Assembly (NCBI GenBank): GCA_937920105.1
Contig: CALETH010000135.1
Coordinates: 1 to 17,156, forward strand
Source of the DNA: an uncultured Bacteroidota bacterium
Lineage (GTDB): Bacteria; Bacteroidota; Ignavibacteria; UBA10030; UBA8401
Length of the DNA: 17,156 bases
Direction: 5' to 3'
The notes beneath the pieces were generated by a model that saw nothing but the letters and a program-made list of their open reading frames with translations, was not told the origin of the DNA and ran no database searches. The position numbers and the translations under genes are program-made. Within the stretch, counting starts at the first letter, position 1; each line of letters starts with the position of its first letter. Of this stretch, positions 1-7,117 are shown in pieces.

Positions 1-590
1 AGTACAATAATGGAAAGAAAAACATTTACTGCATATTTTTTTGATACAATGGGAATTTTTTCTACATCATAAGAAAAAAATTTGGTTATTTTTTTTATAC
101 AATATGAAAATACTATTATTATAACTAAAAAAAGAAAAAAATATTTATAATAATCAAACTCTTGTAACACTAATTTTACCATAAAATCAGGAGTGTTAGT
201 CCATTGCAAAATAGCAACGTTTAACCTTGTAAAATATTGATGAAAAAATGGTATATCCGCTGAACATGCAAAAAATGTTATTGTATAGAGTATAATACAA
301 TACATATTTATTATACGATACAACCAATGAGGTTGCCAACGAAAAAATGATGTGAGTGATAATACTATTAGCGGAAGAGCAAGAATATAACATGAAATAA
401 CGGTATCAAATCTAAAACCTATTATAAATGCTTGCAGTAATAATGATGTGCTTTCAGGAATATTGGGAATGTGAGAAAATTCTGTCAATAGTAGAAGAAT
501 TCTAAAAAAAAGAAAAATGAGTATTCCTAAAAAATATATTGAAAATAAATACAGTAGATGTTTTGGTATTTGATATAATCCTTTAGACAT
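1..590 (-). CDS. LTA synthase/MdoB-like sulfatase-family membrane protein, N-terminal part (cut by window edge)
   Basis: The reading frame opens with ATG at 590 and stays open for 196 codons to base 1, so the catalytic half lies outside the window. The visible part is a membrane domain with about four or five hydrophobic helices near residues 11-36, 50-75, 88-108 and 150-167, plus another at the end. Family-like segments are FRFDTVISCYILALP and CSADIPFFHQYFTRLN, which resemble the N-terminal half of Bacteroidota proteins annotated as LTA synthase family or phosphoglycerol transferase. In that family an extracytoplasmic alkaline-phosphatase-like domain follows and transfers phosphoglycerol or a related group to envelope glycans or lipids. 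The start codon overlaps the stop of the TPR gene (TAATG), so the two are probably translated together. The family call rests on remembered motifs only, because no metal-binding residues are visible. An unrelated polytopic protein remains possible. Confidence 0.7.
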   Translation of the reverse strand, partial: MSKGLYQIPKHLLYLFSIYFLGILIFLFFRILLLLTEFSHIPNIPESTSLLLQAFIIGFRFDTVISCYILALPLIVLSLTSFFRWQPHWLYRIINMYCIILYTITFFACSADIPFFHQYFTRLNVAILQWTNTPDFMVKLVLQEFDYYKYFFLFLVIIIVFSYCIKKITKFFSYDVEKIPIVSKKYAVNVFLSIIV

Positions 591-1846
591 TATTTTTTTA
601 TAGGTTGAATTTCTACACTTCGTTTTTTTGCATAAATTACTTTTTCATTTTCATCAGTATTGCGATATAATGCAATGTATTTCTTATACCATTTTTTTGC
701 AGAAATATATTGTTTTGCTTGGTCGTAAGACAAAGCAAGATAGTATAGAGCATCATTTTCTTTAGGATTATATTCTAATGCTTTTTTGTACACTTCAATT
801 GCATCACTATATTTTTTATTCTGATATAATGTTGCTCCCATTTGCATATAGATAGAAGAAATCTTCTCAGGATGAGAAGATACAACTGCTTGTTGAAATG
901 ATTCCAATGCTTGTTGAAACATTCCCTGTTTGGAAAAAGCAATGGCTAAGCCAATATAATATGTTGGTTCTTCATTATTTATCACTGTTGCTTGTTTATA
1001 AAATAATGCAGAAGAGTCATATTTTTCTAATTGAAAATAAATATATCCGAGTTGAGCATAGTAAAGTTCATTTGATGAATCTGCTTGAATTGCCTTATTG
1101 ATAGAATAAATTGCTTCGGGCAATTTTTCTAATCGTAATTGACAAAGACCTATTTTATAATGTAAATCAGCATCATTAGTTTTATCTGCTGCCAATGTAT
1201 ATAAACGCATTGCTTCACTATATTCATTATTGCTAAAATATAATGTTCCTAATCTGGTTAATGTAGGAAGATAATATGGGTTGAATGATAAACTAAGAGT
1301 AAGATACACTTGTGCAGAATCTTTTTGTCCTATATAAAGAAAAGAATTACCGGTATAATAATAACTCAAAAAATCTCTTGGTCGAGAAGCGATAACAAAA
1401 CGAAATTGTGAAATTGCTTCTTCATATTTTTTTTGTTCATAAAGTATGATTGCATATTGATAGAATGCAGAAATATAAGTAGTATCATATCTTATAATAA
1501 ATTTAATATGGTCTATCCCTTCATCTTTATATCCATTATTTATTAATACTTTACTGTACTGAAAGCGGTAATTCATATTTATAGAATCTTTTTCTATAAC
1601 CTTCAGTAAATACTTACGTGCATTAGCAATATCATTAAGCATAGCATAACTCATTCCAAAATAAAATAATGTCTTAGTATCACTTGAATCATGAATAGAG
1701 GAAAGAAACATAGAAATGACTTTTTCATACTGAGCATCATTATATAATTTTACTACAGTTTGGTAAGTAAGAGAAACTCTATCTTGTGCTATCATTGTAT
1801 TATTACAAATAAAAGCACATATCAATATGATAAAAATATATTTCAT
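590..1846 (-). CDS. Secreted tetratricopeptide-repeat protein
   Basis: This is a 418-residue protein. The ATG at 1846 is chosen because it directly begins a signal peptide (MKYIFIILICAFICNNTMIA, probable cleavage before QD). An upstream TTG at 1864 would put six charged or polar residues before it. The mature part is almost entirely TPR units, about ten in tandem, with the usual pattern of small and aromatic residues, for example YIGLAIAFSKQGMFQQALES and MGATLYQNKKYSDAIEVYKK. A short basic tail (KKRSVEIQPIKK) ends the protein. TPR arrays are protein-binding scaffolds. The signal peptide places it in the periplasm or at the outer membrane, and no enzymatic domain is present. It lies 84 bases after lspA, and its stop overlaps the start of the LTA-synthase-like gene, so an envelope role is likely. 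The partner is unknown. Confidence 0.88.
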   Translation of the reverse strand: MKYIFIILICAFICNNTMIAQDRVSLTYQTVVKLYNDAQYEKVISMFLSSIHDSSDTKTLFYFGMSYAMLNDIANARKYLLKVIEKDSINMNYRFQYSKVLINNGYKDEGIDHIKFIIRYDTTYISAFYQYAIILYEQKKYEEAISQFRFVIASRPRDFLSYYYTGNSFLYIGQKDSAQVYLTLSLSFNPYYLPTLTRLGTLYFSNNEYSEAMRLYTLAADKTNDADLHYKIGLCQLRLEKLPEAIYSINKAIQADSSNELYYAQLGYIYFQLEKYDSSALFYKQATVINNEEPTYYIGLAIAFSKQGMFQQALESFQQAVVSSHPEKISSIYMQMGATLYQNKKYSDAIEVYKKALEYNPKENDALYYLALSYDQAKQYISAKKWYKKYIALYRNTDENEKVIYAKKRSVEIQPIKK

Positions 1847-1930
1847 ATCTTTTTCAGAATTCAATTTTCAAAAAAATATTATTGTATCACTAAAAAATAT
1901 TTTTCAGTGGAAAATATAATATGTGAGGTA

Positions 1931-2494
1931 TTAGAGGGCGATTTCTTTTGGTTGTTCAACGATAGAATTTTTGTGAGAAAAAATTGCCAAGAGCATTCCT
2001 ATACTTACAGCAGAATCAGCAATATTAAAGACGGGCCAACGTGTGAGTGAATATCCGAAAAGAGAAATATCAATAAAATCTACATCAATAAAATCAACAA
2101 CTTTTCCATAGAATAATGGTGCTTCACCAAAAATCACTCCATAAAAAGTTCGGTCGATGAGATTTCCTGCAGCACCTCCCAAAATTATTGCGAGCGAAAG
2201 ACGAAATAATAATGAAGCGTTTTCTATTTTATATAAATAGATTGCAAGAATAATACTTGCAATAATGGAAAAAATCGAAAGAAATAATTTACTACCAATA
2301 TCAATTCCAAAAGCCATTCCGGGATTTTCTATGTAGGTAATGCGGAAAAAATCTCCAATTACTGGAATTGAAGAATACAATTCCATTCCTTTAACATAAA
2401 TATTTAACAATGGAATTGAAAAACCCTTTACTAAAAGTTTAGTTATTTGGTCTGCAATAACAATTCCTAACGAAACAAAAAATATTTTTTTCAT
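1931..2494 (-). CDS. lspA: Lipoprotein signal peptidase (signal peptidase II)
   Basis: LspA is an inner-membrane aspartyl protease that removes the signal peptide from prolipoproteins after the lipobox cysteine has received diacylglycerol. The 187 residues carry the family motifs in order: IVIADQITK (Asp15), ENPGMAFGI (residues 56-64), LGGAAGNLIDR (residues 105-115, Asp114), VVDFID (Asp134) and FNIADSAVSIG (residues 156-166, Asp160). The active-site aspartates are among the last three. Four hydrophobic helices are visible, as expected. The loop between IDR and VVD is longer than in E. coli and includes GEAPLFYG. The start codon overlaps the dksA-like stop (TAATG), showing tight coupling. The ileS - traR/dksA - lspA order is common in bacteria. 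The C-terminal tail after residue 172 is short and polar. Confidence 0.97.
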   Translation of the reverse strand: MKKIFFVSLGIVIADQITKLLVKGFSIPLLNIYVKGMELYSSIPVIGDFFRITYIENPGMAFGIDIGSKLFLSIFSIIASIILAIYLYKIENASLLFRLSLAIILGGAAGNLIDRTFYGVIFGEAPLFYGKVVDFIDVDFIDISLFGYSLTRWPVFNIADSAVSIGMLLAIFSHKNSIVEQPKEIAL

Positions 2495-3060
2495 TACTGA
2501 CCTTTGCGAAGTTTACATTCTATACACATTTGTGCATGGGGTACTGCTTCTAATCTTTTTTTCGGGATAAGCGGACAGGTTCTACAATATTTTTTGGGTT
2601 CCTCAATACAATCTATACATATTCCATATGTTCCGTTTTCTATACGGCGTAAAGCATCTTCTAAATAGTTGAGAAACTTACCCTCTCGTGATGCAAAAAG
2701 AAATGTTTTTTCTCGTTCCATTGCATCTGTGCCTTGTTCCATGTGCATAGAGTAATTTGAACCCTCATTACTATATTCGCCAGTGGTAACATCCATCATA
2801 GTTTCTTTGAGTGTTTGTAATTCTTCTATGATTTCTTTTTTCTTTTCAATAATAATTTTTTTGAAGTACGCTAAATCTCTCGCTCCATATCCTTTACGTT
2901 TTGCGGACTTCGTGCTATTGTTTTGGGGTGAAGAAGTTTTTGTTTTCTTCAAAACTTTTTTTGTGGGTGCTTTTTTCTTTGGTGTAATTTTTTTGGCGAT
3001 TTTCTTTACTGTTTTTTTTGCTTTTATGGTACTAGTTTTTTTTATTATTTTTTTTGCCAT
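2494..3060 (-). CDS. DksA/TraR-family zinc-finger protein with lysine-rich N-terminus
   Basis: This family includes transcription factors that bind in the RNA polymerase secondary channel, often together with ppGpp. The 188-residue protein has three parts. Residues 1-57 are very rich in lysine, alanine and threonine (histone-tail-like, probably disordered). Residues 60-142 form a helical coiled coil typical of the family. Residues 143-188 form the zinc-finger end, with PLIPKKRLEAVPHAQ and the final CIEC. The finger is unusual: it has six cysteines (148, 151, 159, 162, 179, 182), where the common form has CxxC followed by CxxC. The ATG at 3060 is preceded by AAGGA at a good distance. The gene sits 70 bases after ileS and overlaps lspA, the position of ylyA in Bacillus subtilis. 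Whether it acts like E. coli DksA cannot be told from sequence, so no symbol is given. Confidence 0.88.
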   Translation of the reverse strand: MAKKIIKKTSTIKAKKTVKKIAKKITPKKKAPTKKVLKKTKTSSPQNNSTKSAKRKGYGARDLAYFKKIIIEKKKEIIEELQTLKETMMDVTTGEYSNEGSNYSMHMEQGTDAMEREKTFLFASREGKFLNYLEDALRRIENGTYGICIDCIEEPKKYCRTCPLIPKKRLEAVPHAQMCIECKLRKGQ

Positions 3061-3097
3061 GAAATTTTCCTTAATGATTTTTTAAAAATTTTTTTTA

Positions 3098-3126
3098 CTG
3101 GATTCTTGCTTTCGCAAGAATGACAT
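3098..3126. repeat. Dispersed hairpin repeat after the ileS stop codon
   Basis: A perfect 8-bp inverted repeat, ATTCTTGC (3102-3109) and GCAAGAAT (3114-3121), encloses a TTTC loop and is flanked by CTGG and GACAT. Read on the minus strand it starts TGTCATT and ends AATCCAG, a few bases after the ileS stop codon. The outer bases match those of the hairpin at 16463-16500. An A-run rather than a T-run follows on the minus strand, so it is not a standard terminator for ileS. It could still stabilise the 3' end of the message or be a REP-like element. Confidence 0.6.
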
Positions 3127-3130
3127 TTAA

Positions 3131-6100
3131 TTAAATTTTTACTCTTTCAATTCCGATTTCACATTGTTCACCGTTAATTTCTTCTTTTAGGGAAAATTCT
3201 CCGGAATGAAAAGTATTACTAATATCGGATGCTAAAGTTTCTTTTGCAATATATTCTTTCATTAATATTATTGCTTGTGTAAGTTTTTCTGTAGTAGAAT
3301 AATAAATTTTGATTCTATCGGTAACTTCAAATCCAGCATCTTTTCGCATGTTTTGAATTCTATTGACAAATTCTCGTGCAAGTCCTTCATTCACTAATTC
3401 TGTTGTTAATGTTGTATCTAATGCAACAGTTATAATTCCATCGGTTTCTACTAACCAGCCCTTCACATCTTCGTGAAGTATTTCTATATCTTCTTTTATA
3501 ATAGTATATGTAGTTCCATTTACTTGAATATTGTATTCACCTTCTTTTTGCAACGTTGTAATCTCTTGTGATGTTAGTTCTTTTACTTTGGCTGCAATTT
3601 CTTGGACTTTTTTTCCGTATTTTTGTCCCAACGTTCTAAAATTTGGTTTTGCTTTTTTGCTAACAATTGGTGAATCGGTAGAAACATATTCAATTTTTTT
3701 TACGTTGATTTCTTCAAGAATTGTTTCCTCCATCGATTGAATAGATTTTTTCTCTATTTCATGAAGAACCGGAACTAAAATTTTTTGCAATGGCTGCCGT
3801 ACTTTTAAATTGGATTTCATTCTCATTGCACGAACTATGCTAACAATTCTAATGGCTTTATCCATCTTTGCTTGTAAATGAAAATCATCTTTTGTTGCAA
3901 TTGCTTCAGGAAAAAATGTGAGATGAACAGAATTTTTACCATTAGTTAAATATTGATACACTTTTTCTGAAGTAAACGGTGCAATGGGTGCGATAAGTTT
4001 TGTAATTGTTTCAAGACAGTAATATAATGTTTGATATGCAGCAGTTTTATCATTTCCTTTTTCGCTTTTCCAAAATCGCCGCCGATTTCTTCTAACATAC
4101 CAATTAGAAAGCAAATCTAATGTGAAATCTGTCACAATTCTTGTTGCTTTGGTAATATCATAAGTATTCATATAGGTTTTATAATCACCTATTAAAGAAT
4201 TAAGATGTGAAAGAATCCATCTATCAATTTCTGGACGTTCTTGCAGCGGAATTTGTTTTTCATTTGGATTGAAATTATCAATATTTGCGTACAATGCAAA
4301 GAAGGAATACGTATTAAGTAAAGTGCTAAAAAATTTTCTTTGCACATCAGCAATGCCTTCTTCATCAAACAATGTTGGTTTCCATACAGGACTGTTGGAA
4401 ACGAGATACCATCGTGTTGCATCCGCTCCATATTTTTCAATCAACATAAATGGGTCAACAGTGTTCTTTTTGGATTTGGACATTTTTTGTCCTTGCTTAT
4501 CCAAAATCAATTCATTCACTAACACATTTTTGTACGCTGGTTTATCAAAAAGAAATGTTCCGATTGCATGTAATGTGTAAAACCATCCACGTGTTTGGTC
4601 AATACCTTCAGAAATAAAATCTGCAGGATAGGCATTTTCAAAAATTTCTTTGTTTTCAAATGGATAGTGCCATTGTGCAAACGGCATTGCTCCGGAATCA
4701 AACCACACATCGATTAATTCGGGAGTGCGTTTCATTGTTCCACTACATTCGCAAGTAAATGTTAATTTATCGACAAATGGTTTGTGTAAATCAAGTTTCC
4801 AGTTTTCAGTTTTCAGTTTTGAGTTTGCTTTTTCTTCCAACTCTTTAATACTTCCGATACATTCTTGTTTTCCACATTTTTCGCAAACCCAAATTGGCAA
4901 TGGTGTTCCCCAATATCTATCGCGAGAAAGTGCCCAATCTTTATTTTCTTCCAACCAATTTCCAAAACGTCCTGCACCAACTTCTGGGGGAATCCAATTA
5001 ATTTGTTTGTTCAATTCACGCATTCGTTGTGCATATTTTGTGTTGCTGATGTACCATGAATCTCGTGCAAAATATAATAATGGTGATGAGCATCGCCAGC
5101 AGTGTGGGTAACTGTGTAGATATTGTTCTTTTTTATAAAGTAGATTTCGTGTTTTGAGATTTTGTAGAATATCATTATCAGCATCTTTGACAAATTTTCC
5201 TTTAAATTCAGGAACATCATCTCCAAATTCTCCAGATTTATTGACTGGATGAATTGTTGGCAATCCATATTTTCTACATACTTGATAATCATCTTCACCG
5301 TACGCTGGTGCCATGTGAACTATTCCTGAACCATCTGCTGTTGTTACAAAATCTGCTTCAACAACATACCAACCATTTTCTTTTGTTTGATGATAGGAAA
5401 AAAGTCGTTCGTATTTTTTTTCGGAAAGTTGTTTTCCTTTGTATTCTTCAATGATGGTATATTTTTCTTTCAATACTTCAAGACGTGCTTTAGCAAGAAT
5501 AAGAAATTCACCGGTTGGTGTTGATTGCTCTCCTTCGGTTTTTAATAATTCTACTTTTACATATTCAACTTCAGGATGCACAGCAAGTGCGACGTTGGAA
5601 ATAAGTGTCCACGGAGTTGTTGTCCACACAAGAAAATAGGTGTTTGTTTCATCTTTCAATTTCATTTTGACGTACGCACTTGGGTCTTTCACATCTTTGT
5701 AACCGAGTGCGACTTCGTGCGAAGAAAGTGGTGTTTCGCATCGCGGACAGTAGGGTTGAATTTTATATCCGCGATAAATCATTCCTGCATCAAAAAATTT
5801 TTTCAATGCCCACCAGATGGATTCTATATATTCGTTTTGAAATGTTACGTAGGGTTTTTCTAAATCTACCCAATATCCCATTTCACGAGTCATTTTTTCC
5901 CAATCAACTTTATATTTCCAAACGGATTTTTTGCATTCTTCGTTAAATTTCTCTACTCCGTATTTGAGAATATCATCTTTGTGTTTGATACCAATTTGTT
6001 TTTCGACTTCAATTTCTACAGGCAAACCATGGGTATCCCAACCGGCTTTGCGATGCACTTGATAACCGCTCATTGTTTTGTAACGGCAAATTGCATCTTT

Positions 6101-6292
6101 TAATGTTCGTGCCATGACATGATGAATTCCCGGACGTCCATTGGCAGTTGGTGGACCTTCATAAAAAGTAAATTTTGGCTTTCCTTCTCGTGAAGAAATG
6201 CTTTGTTCAAATATTTTTTGCTCTTCCCAAAATTTGAGAATTTCTTTTTCTATTTGTGAATATTGAATTTTATCGGTGAGTTCTTTAAACAT
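3131..6292 (-). CDS. ileS: Isoleucyl-tRNA synthetase, type 2 (eukaryotic-like)
   Basis: IleS charges tRNA-Ile with isoleucine in the cytoplasm and edits mischarged valine. At 1053 residues it fits the longer type 2 form (type 1 enzymes have roughly 930-940). Visible elements are: PPTANGRPGIHHVMART (47-63), holding the class I signature as GIHH at 55-58 instead of HIGH; HGLPVEIEVEKQIG (88-101); the editing-domain peptide TTTPWTL (224-230) and GSGIVHMAPAYGEDD (321-335); DVWFDSG (528-534); KMSKS (603-607); and an anticodon-binding and C-terminal region that begins near residue 690. The swapped signature suggests natural mupirocin insensitivity (inference from family knowledge). A 7-bp tandem repeat is translated at residues 489-500. 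No clear Shine-Dalgarno precedes the ATG. The gene lies 12 bases after the GT2 gene, so it is probably in the same transcript. Confidence 0.98.
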   Translation of the reverse strand: MFKELTDKIQYSQIEKEILKFWEEQKIFEQSISSREGKPKFTFYEGPPTANGRPGIHHVMARTLKDAICRYKTMSGYQVHRKAGWDTHGLPVEIEVEKQIGIKHKDDILKYGVEKFNEECKKSVWKYKVDWEKMTREMGYWVDLEKPYVTFQNEYIESIWWALKKFFDAGMIYRGYKIQPYCPRCETPLSSHEVALGYKDVKDPSAYVKMKLKDETNTYFLVWTTTPWTLISNVALAVHPEVEYVKVELLKTEGEQSTPTGEFLILAKARLEVLKEKYTIIEEYKGKQLSEKKYERLFSYHQTKENGWYVVEADFVTTADGSGIVHMAPAYGEDDYQVCRKYGLPTIHPVNKSGEFGDDVPEFKGKFVKDADNDILQNLKTRNLLYKKEQYLHSYPHCWRCSSPLLYFARDSWYISNTKYAQRMRELNKQINWIPPEVGAGRFGNWLEENKDWALSRDRYWGTPLPIWVCEKCGKQECIGSIKELEEKANSKLKTENWKLDLHKPFVDKLTFTCECSGTMKRTPELIDVWFDSGAMPFAQWHYPFENKEIFENAYPADFISEGIDQTRGWFYTLHAIGTFLFDKPAYKNVLVNELILDKQGQKMSKSKKNTVDPFMLIEKYGADATRWYLVSNSPVWKPTLFDEEGIADVQRKFFSTLLNTYSFFALYANIDNFNPNEKQIPLQERPEIDRWILSHLNSLIGDYKTYMNTYDITKATRIVTDFTLDLLSNWYVRRNRRRFWKSEKGNDKTAAYQTLYYCLETITKLIAPIAPFTSEKVYQYLTNGKNSVHLTFFPEAIATKDDFHLQAKMDKAIRIVSIVRAMRMKSNLKVRQPLQKILVPVLHEIEKKSIQSMEETILEEINVKKIEYVSTDSPIVSKKAKPNFRTLGQKYGKKVQEIAAKVKELTSQEITTLQKEGEYNIQVNGTTYTIIKEDIEILHEDVKGWLVETDGIITVALDTTLTTELVNEGLAREFVNRIQNMRKDAGFEVTDRIKIYYSTTEKLTQAIILMKEYIAKETLASDISNTFHSGEFSLKEEINGEQCEIGIERVKI
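4793..4827 (-). repeat. 7-bp tandem repeat inside ileS
   Basis: On the minus strand the unit AAAACTG occurs three times exactly (plus-strand 4800-4820), with degenerate copies on each side (CAAACTC at 4821-4827 and GAAACTT at 4793-4799), giving five 7-base units. It encodes the polar stretch NSKLKTENWKLD in the linker between the cysteine-containing insert and the DLHKPFVD segment. Because 7 is not a multiple of 3, gain or loss of one unit would shift the frame. Confidence 0.8.
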
Positions 6293-6304
6293 GATTTTTA
6301 TATT

Positions 6305-7117
6305 TTATGCCTTTACGATTCCAAATGATGTGTACGCTTTTTTCTCTTTCTTTACTTCTTCAAATAATTCTAAATTTTTTAATGAAGGTTCTCGCTTTTT
6401 ATGATAAAGATGATACTGAATTGCCATGTTATTAACGGATTGTATCTGAATACCATTCAATTCCAATCTGTACTGAATATCTGTATCTTCACCAATAGAA
6501 TACTCCTCGTAACGTTCATCAAATCCATTAATAGCAAGAATATCTTTTTTGTGAAGTGAAAAATTTGAACCAAGTATTCCGCGTCTTTTTTTATTGAAAA
6601 TTTTTCGCAAAAAAGTATTTTTGATATAAAGTCCTTTTTCTACATTGAATGATTTCCAAAAAAAACTTTCATAAAAGAGTTGATAAAGATTTTTTTGGAT
6701 ATAGCCATTTTCTATTTTTTTAGAAGTGAGTTTTTTCGTGAACGTTTCAGACATATCTACTCTTCTGCCTGTTAAACATGCTCCTTCTTTTTTATTCTGA
6801 AAATGTTCAAATAAAAATTGCGGATGTGGAATGCAATCACCATCAATAAATACTAAGTAGGTTGTATTGGAAGAATTAATTGCTGTATTCAAAATTTTAT
6901 TTTTTCTAAATCCCTTATCTTCTTGCCAAACATGGTGAAATGGAAGAGAAAACGATTTTCCTAATGCTTTAACTTGTTGAACTATTTTTTCTTCTGAACC
7001 ATCATCGGCAATAATAATTTCATAATCTTTAAATGTTTGTTGACACAATCCTGCAAATACTAATTCTAAATATTCTATTTTTTGATAAAATGAAATGATG
7101 AGAGAAAGTTGCGGCAT
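6305..7117 (-). CDS. Family 2 glycosyltransferase
   Basis: This is a 270-residue GT-A-fold enzyme expected to work at the cytoplasmic face of the membrane, moving a sugar from a nucleotide-sugar donor. Motifs visible are LIISFYQKIEYL at the N-terminus, IIADDGS (35-41) for nucleotide binding, the metal-binding DGD (92-94, in FIDGDCIPHP), and a C-terminal block INGFDERYEEYSIGEDTDI (196-214) whose GED supplies the usual catalytic acid. His236 follows in QYHLYH. This C-terminal pattern resembles galactosyltransferase-type GT2 proteins. No membrane helix is obvious. The start overlaps the stop of the membrane glycosyltransferase gene (TAATG), so the two are probably a functional pair, for example in making or transferring a lipid-linked sugar. 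Donor and acceptor cannot be deduced. Confidence 0.9.
   Translation of the reverse strand: MPQLSLIISFYQKIEYLELVFAGLCQQTFKDYEIIIADDGSEEKIVQQVKALGKSFSLPFHHVWQEDKGFRKNKILNTAINSSNTTYLVFIDGDCIPHPQFLFEHFQNKKEGACLTGRRVDMSETFTKKLTSKKIENGYIQKNLYQLFYESFFWKSFNVEKGLYIKNTFLRKIFNKKRRGILGSNFSLHKKDILAINGFDERYEEYSIGEDTDIQYRLELNGIQIQSVNNMAIQYHLYHKKREPSLKNLELFEEVKKEKKAYTSFGIVKA

Noticed and set aside
196..393. 65-residue minus-strand open frame in the left-edge gene
   Set aside because: It lies in another frame within the open N-terminal coding region of the LTA-synthase-like gene (1-590), which explains the stretch better.
1847..1864. Longer TPR protein starting at TTG (1864)
   Set aside because: The extra residues would precede a normal signal peptide that begins exactly at the ATG at 1846, and the alternative needs a non-ATG start.
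1888..1909. Imperfect 22-base palindrome between lspA and the TPR gene
   Set aside because: It is mostly A and T with a mismatch and no T-run. In such AT-rich DNA it is not convincing as a terminator or operator.
4725..5111. 128-residue plus-strand frame opposite ileS
   Set aside because: It mirrors the conserved IleS coding region, including the 7-bp repeat, and has no start signal or family resemblance.
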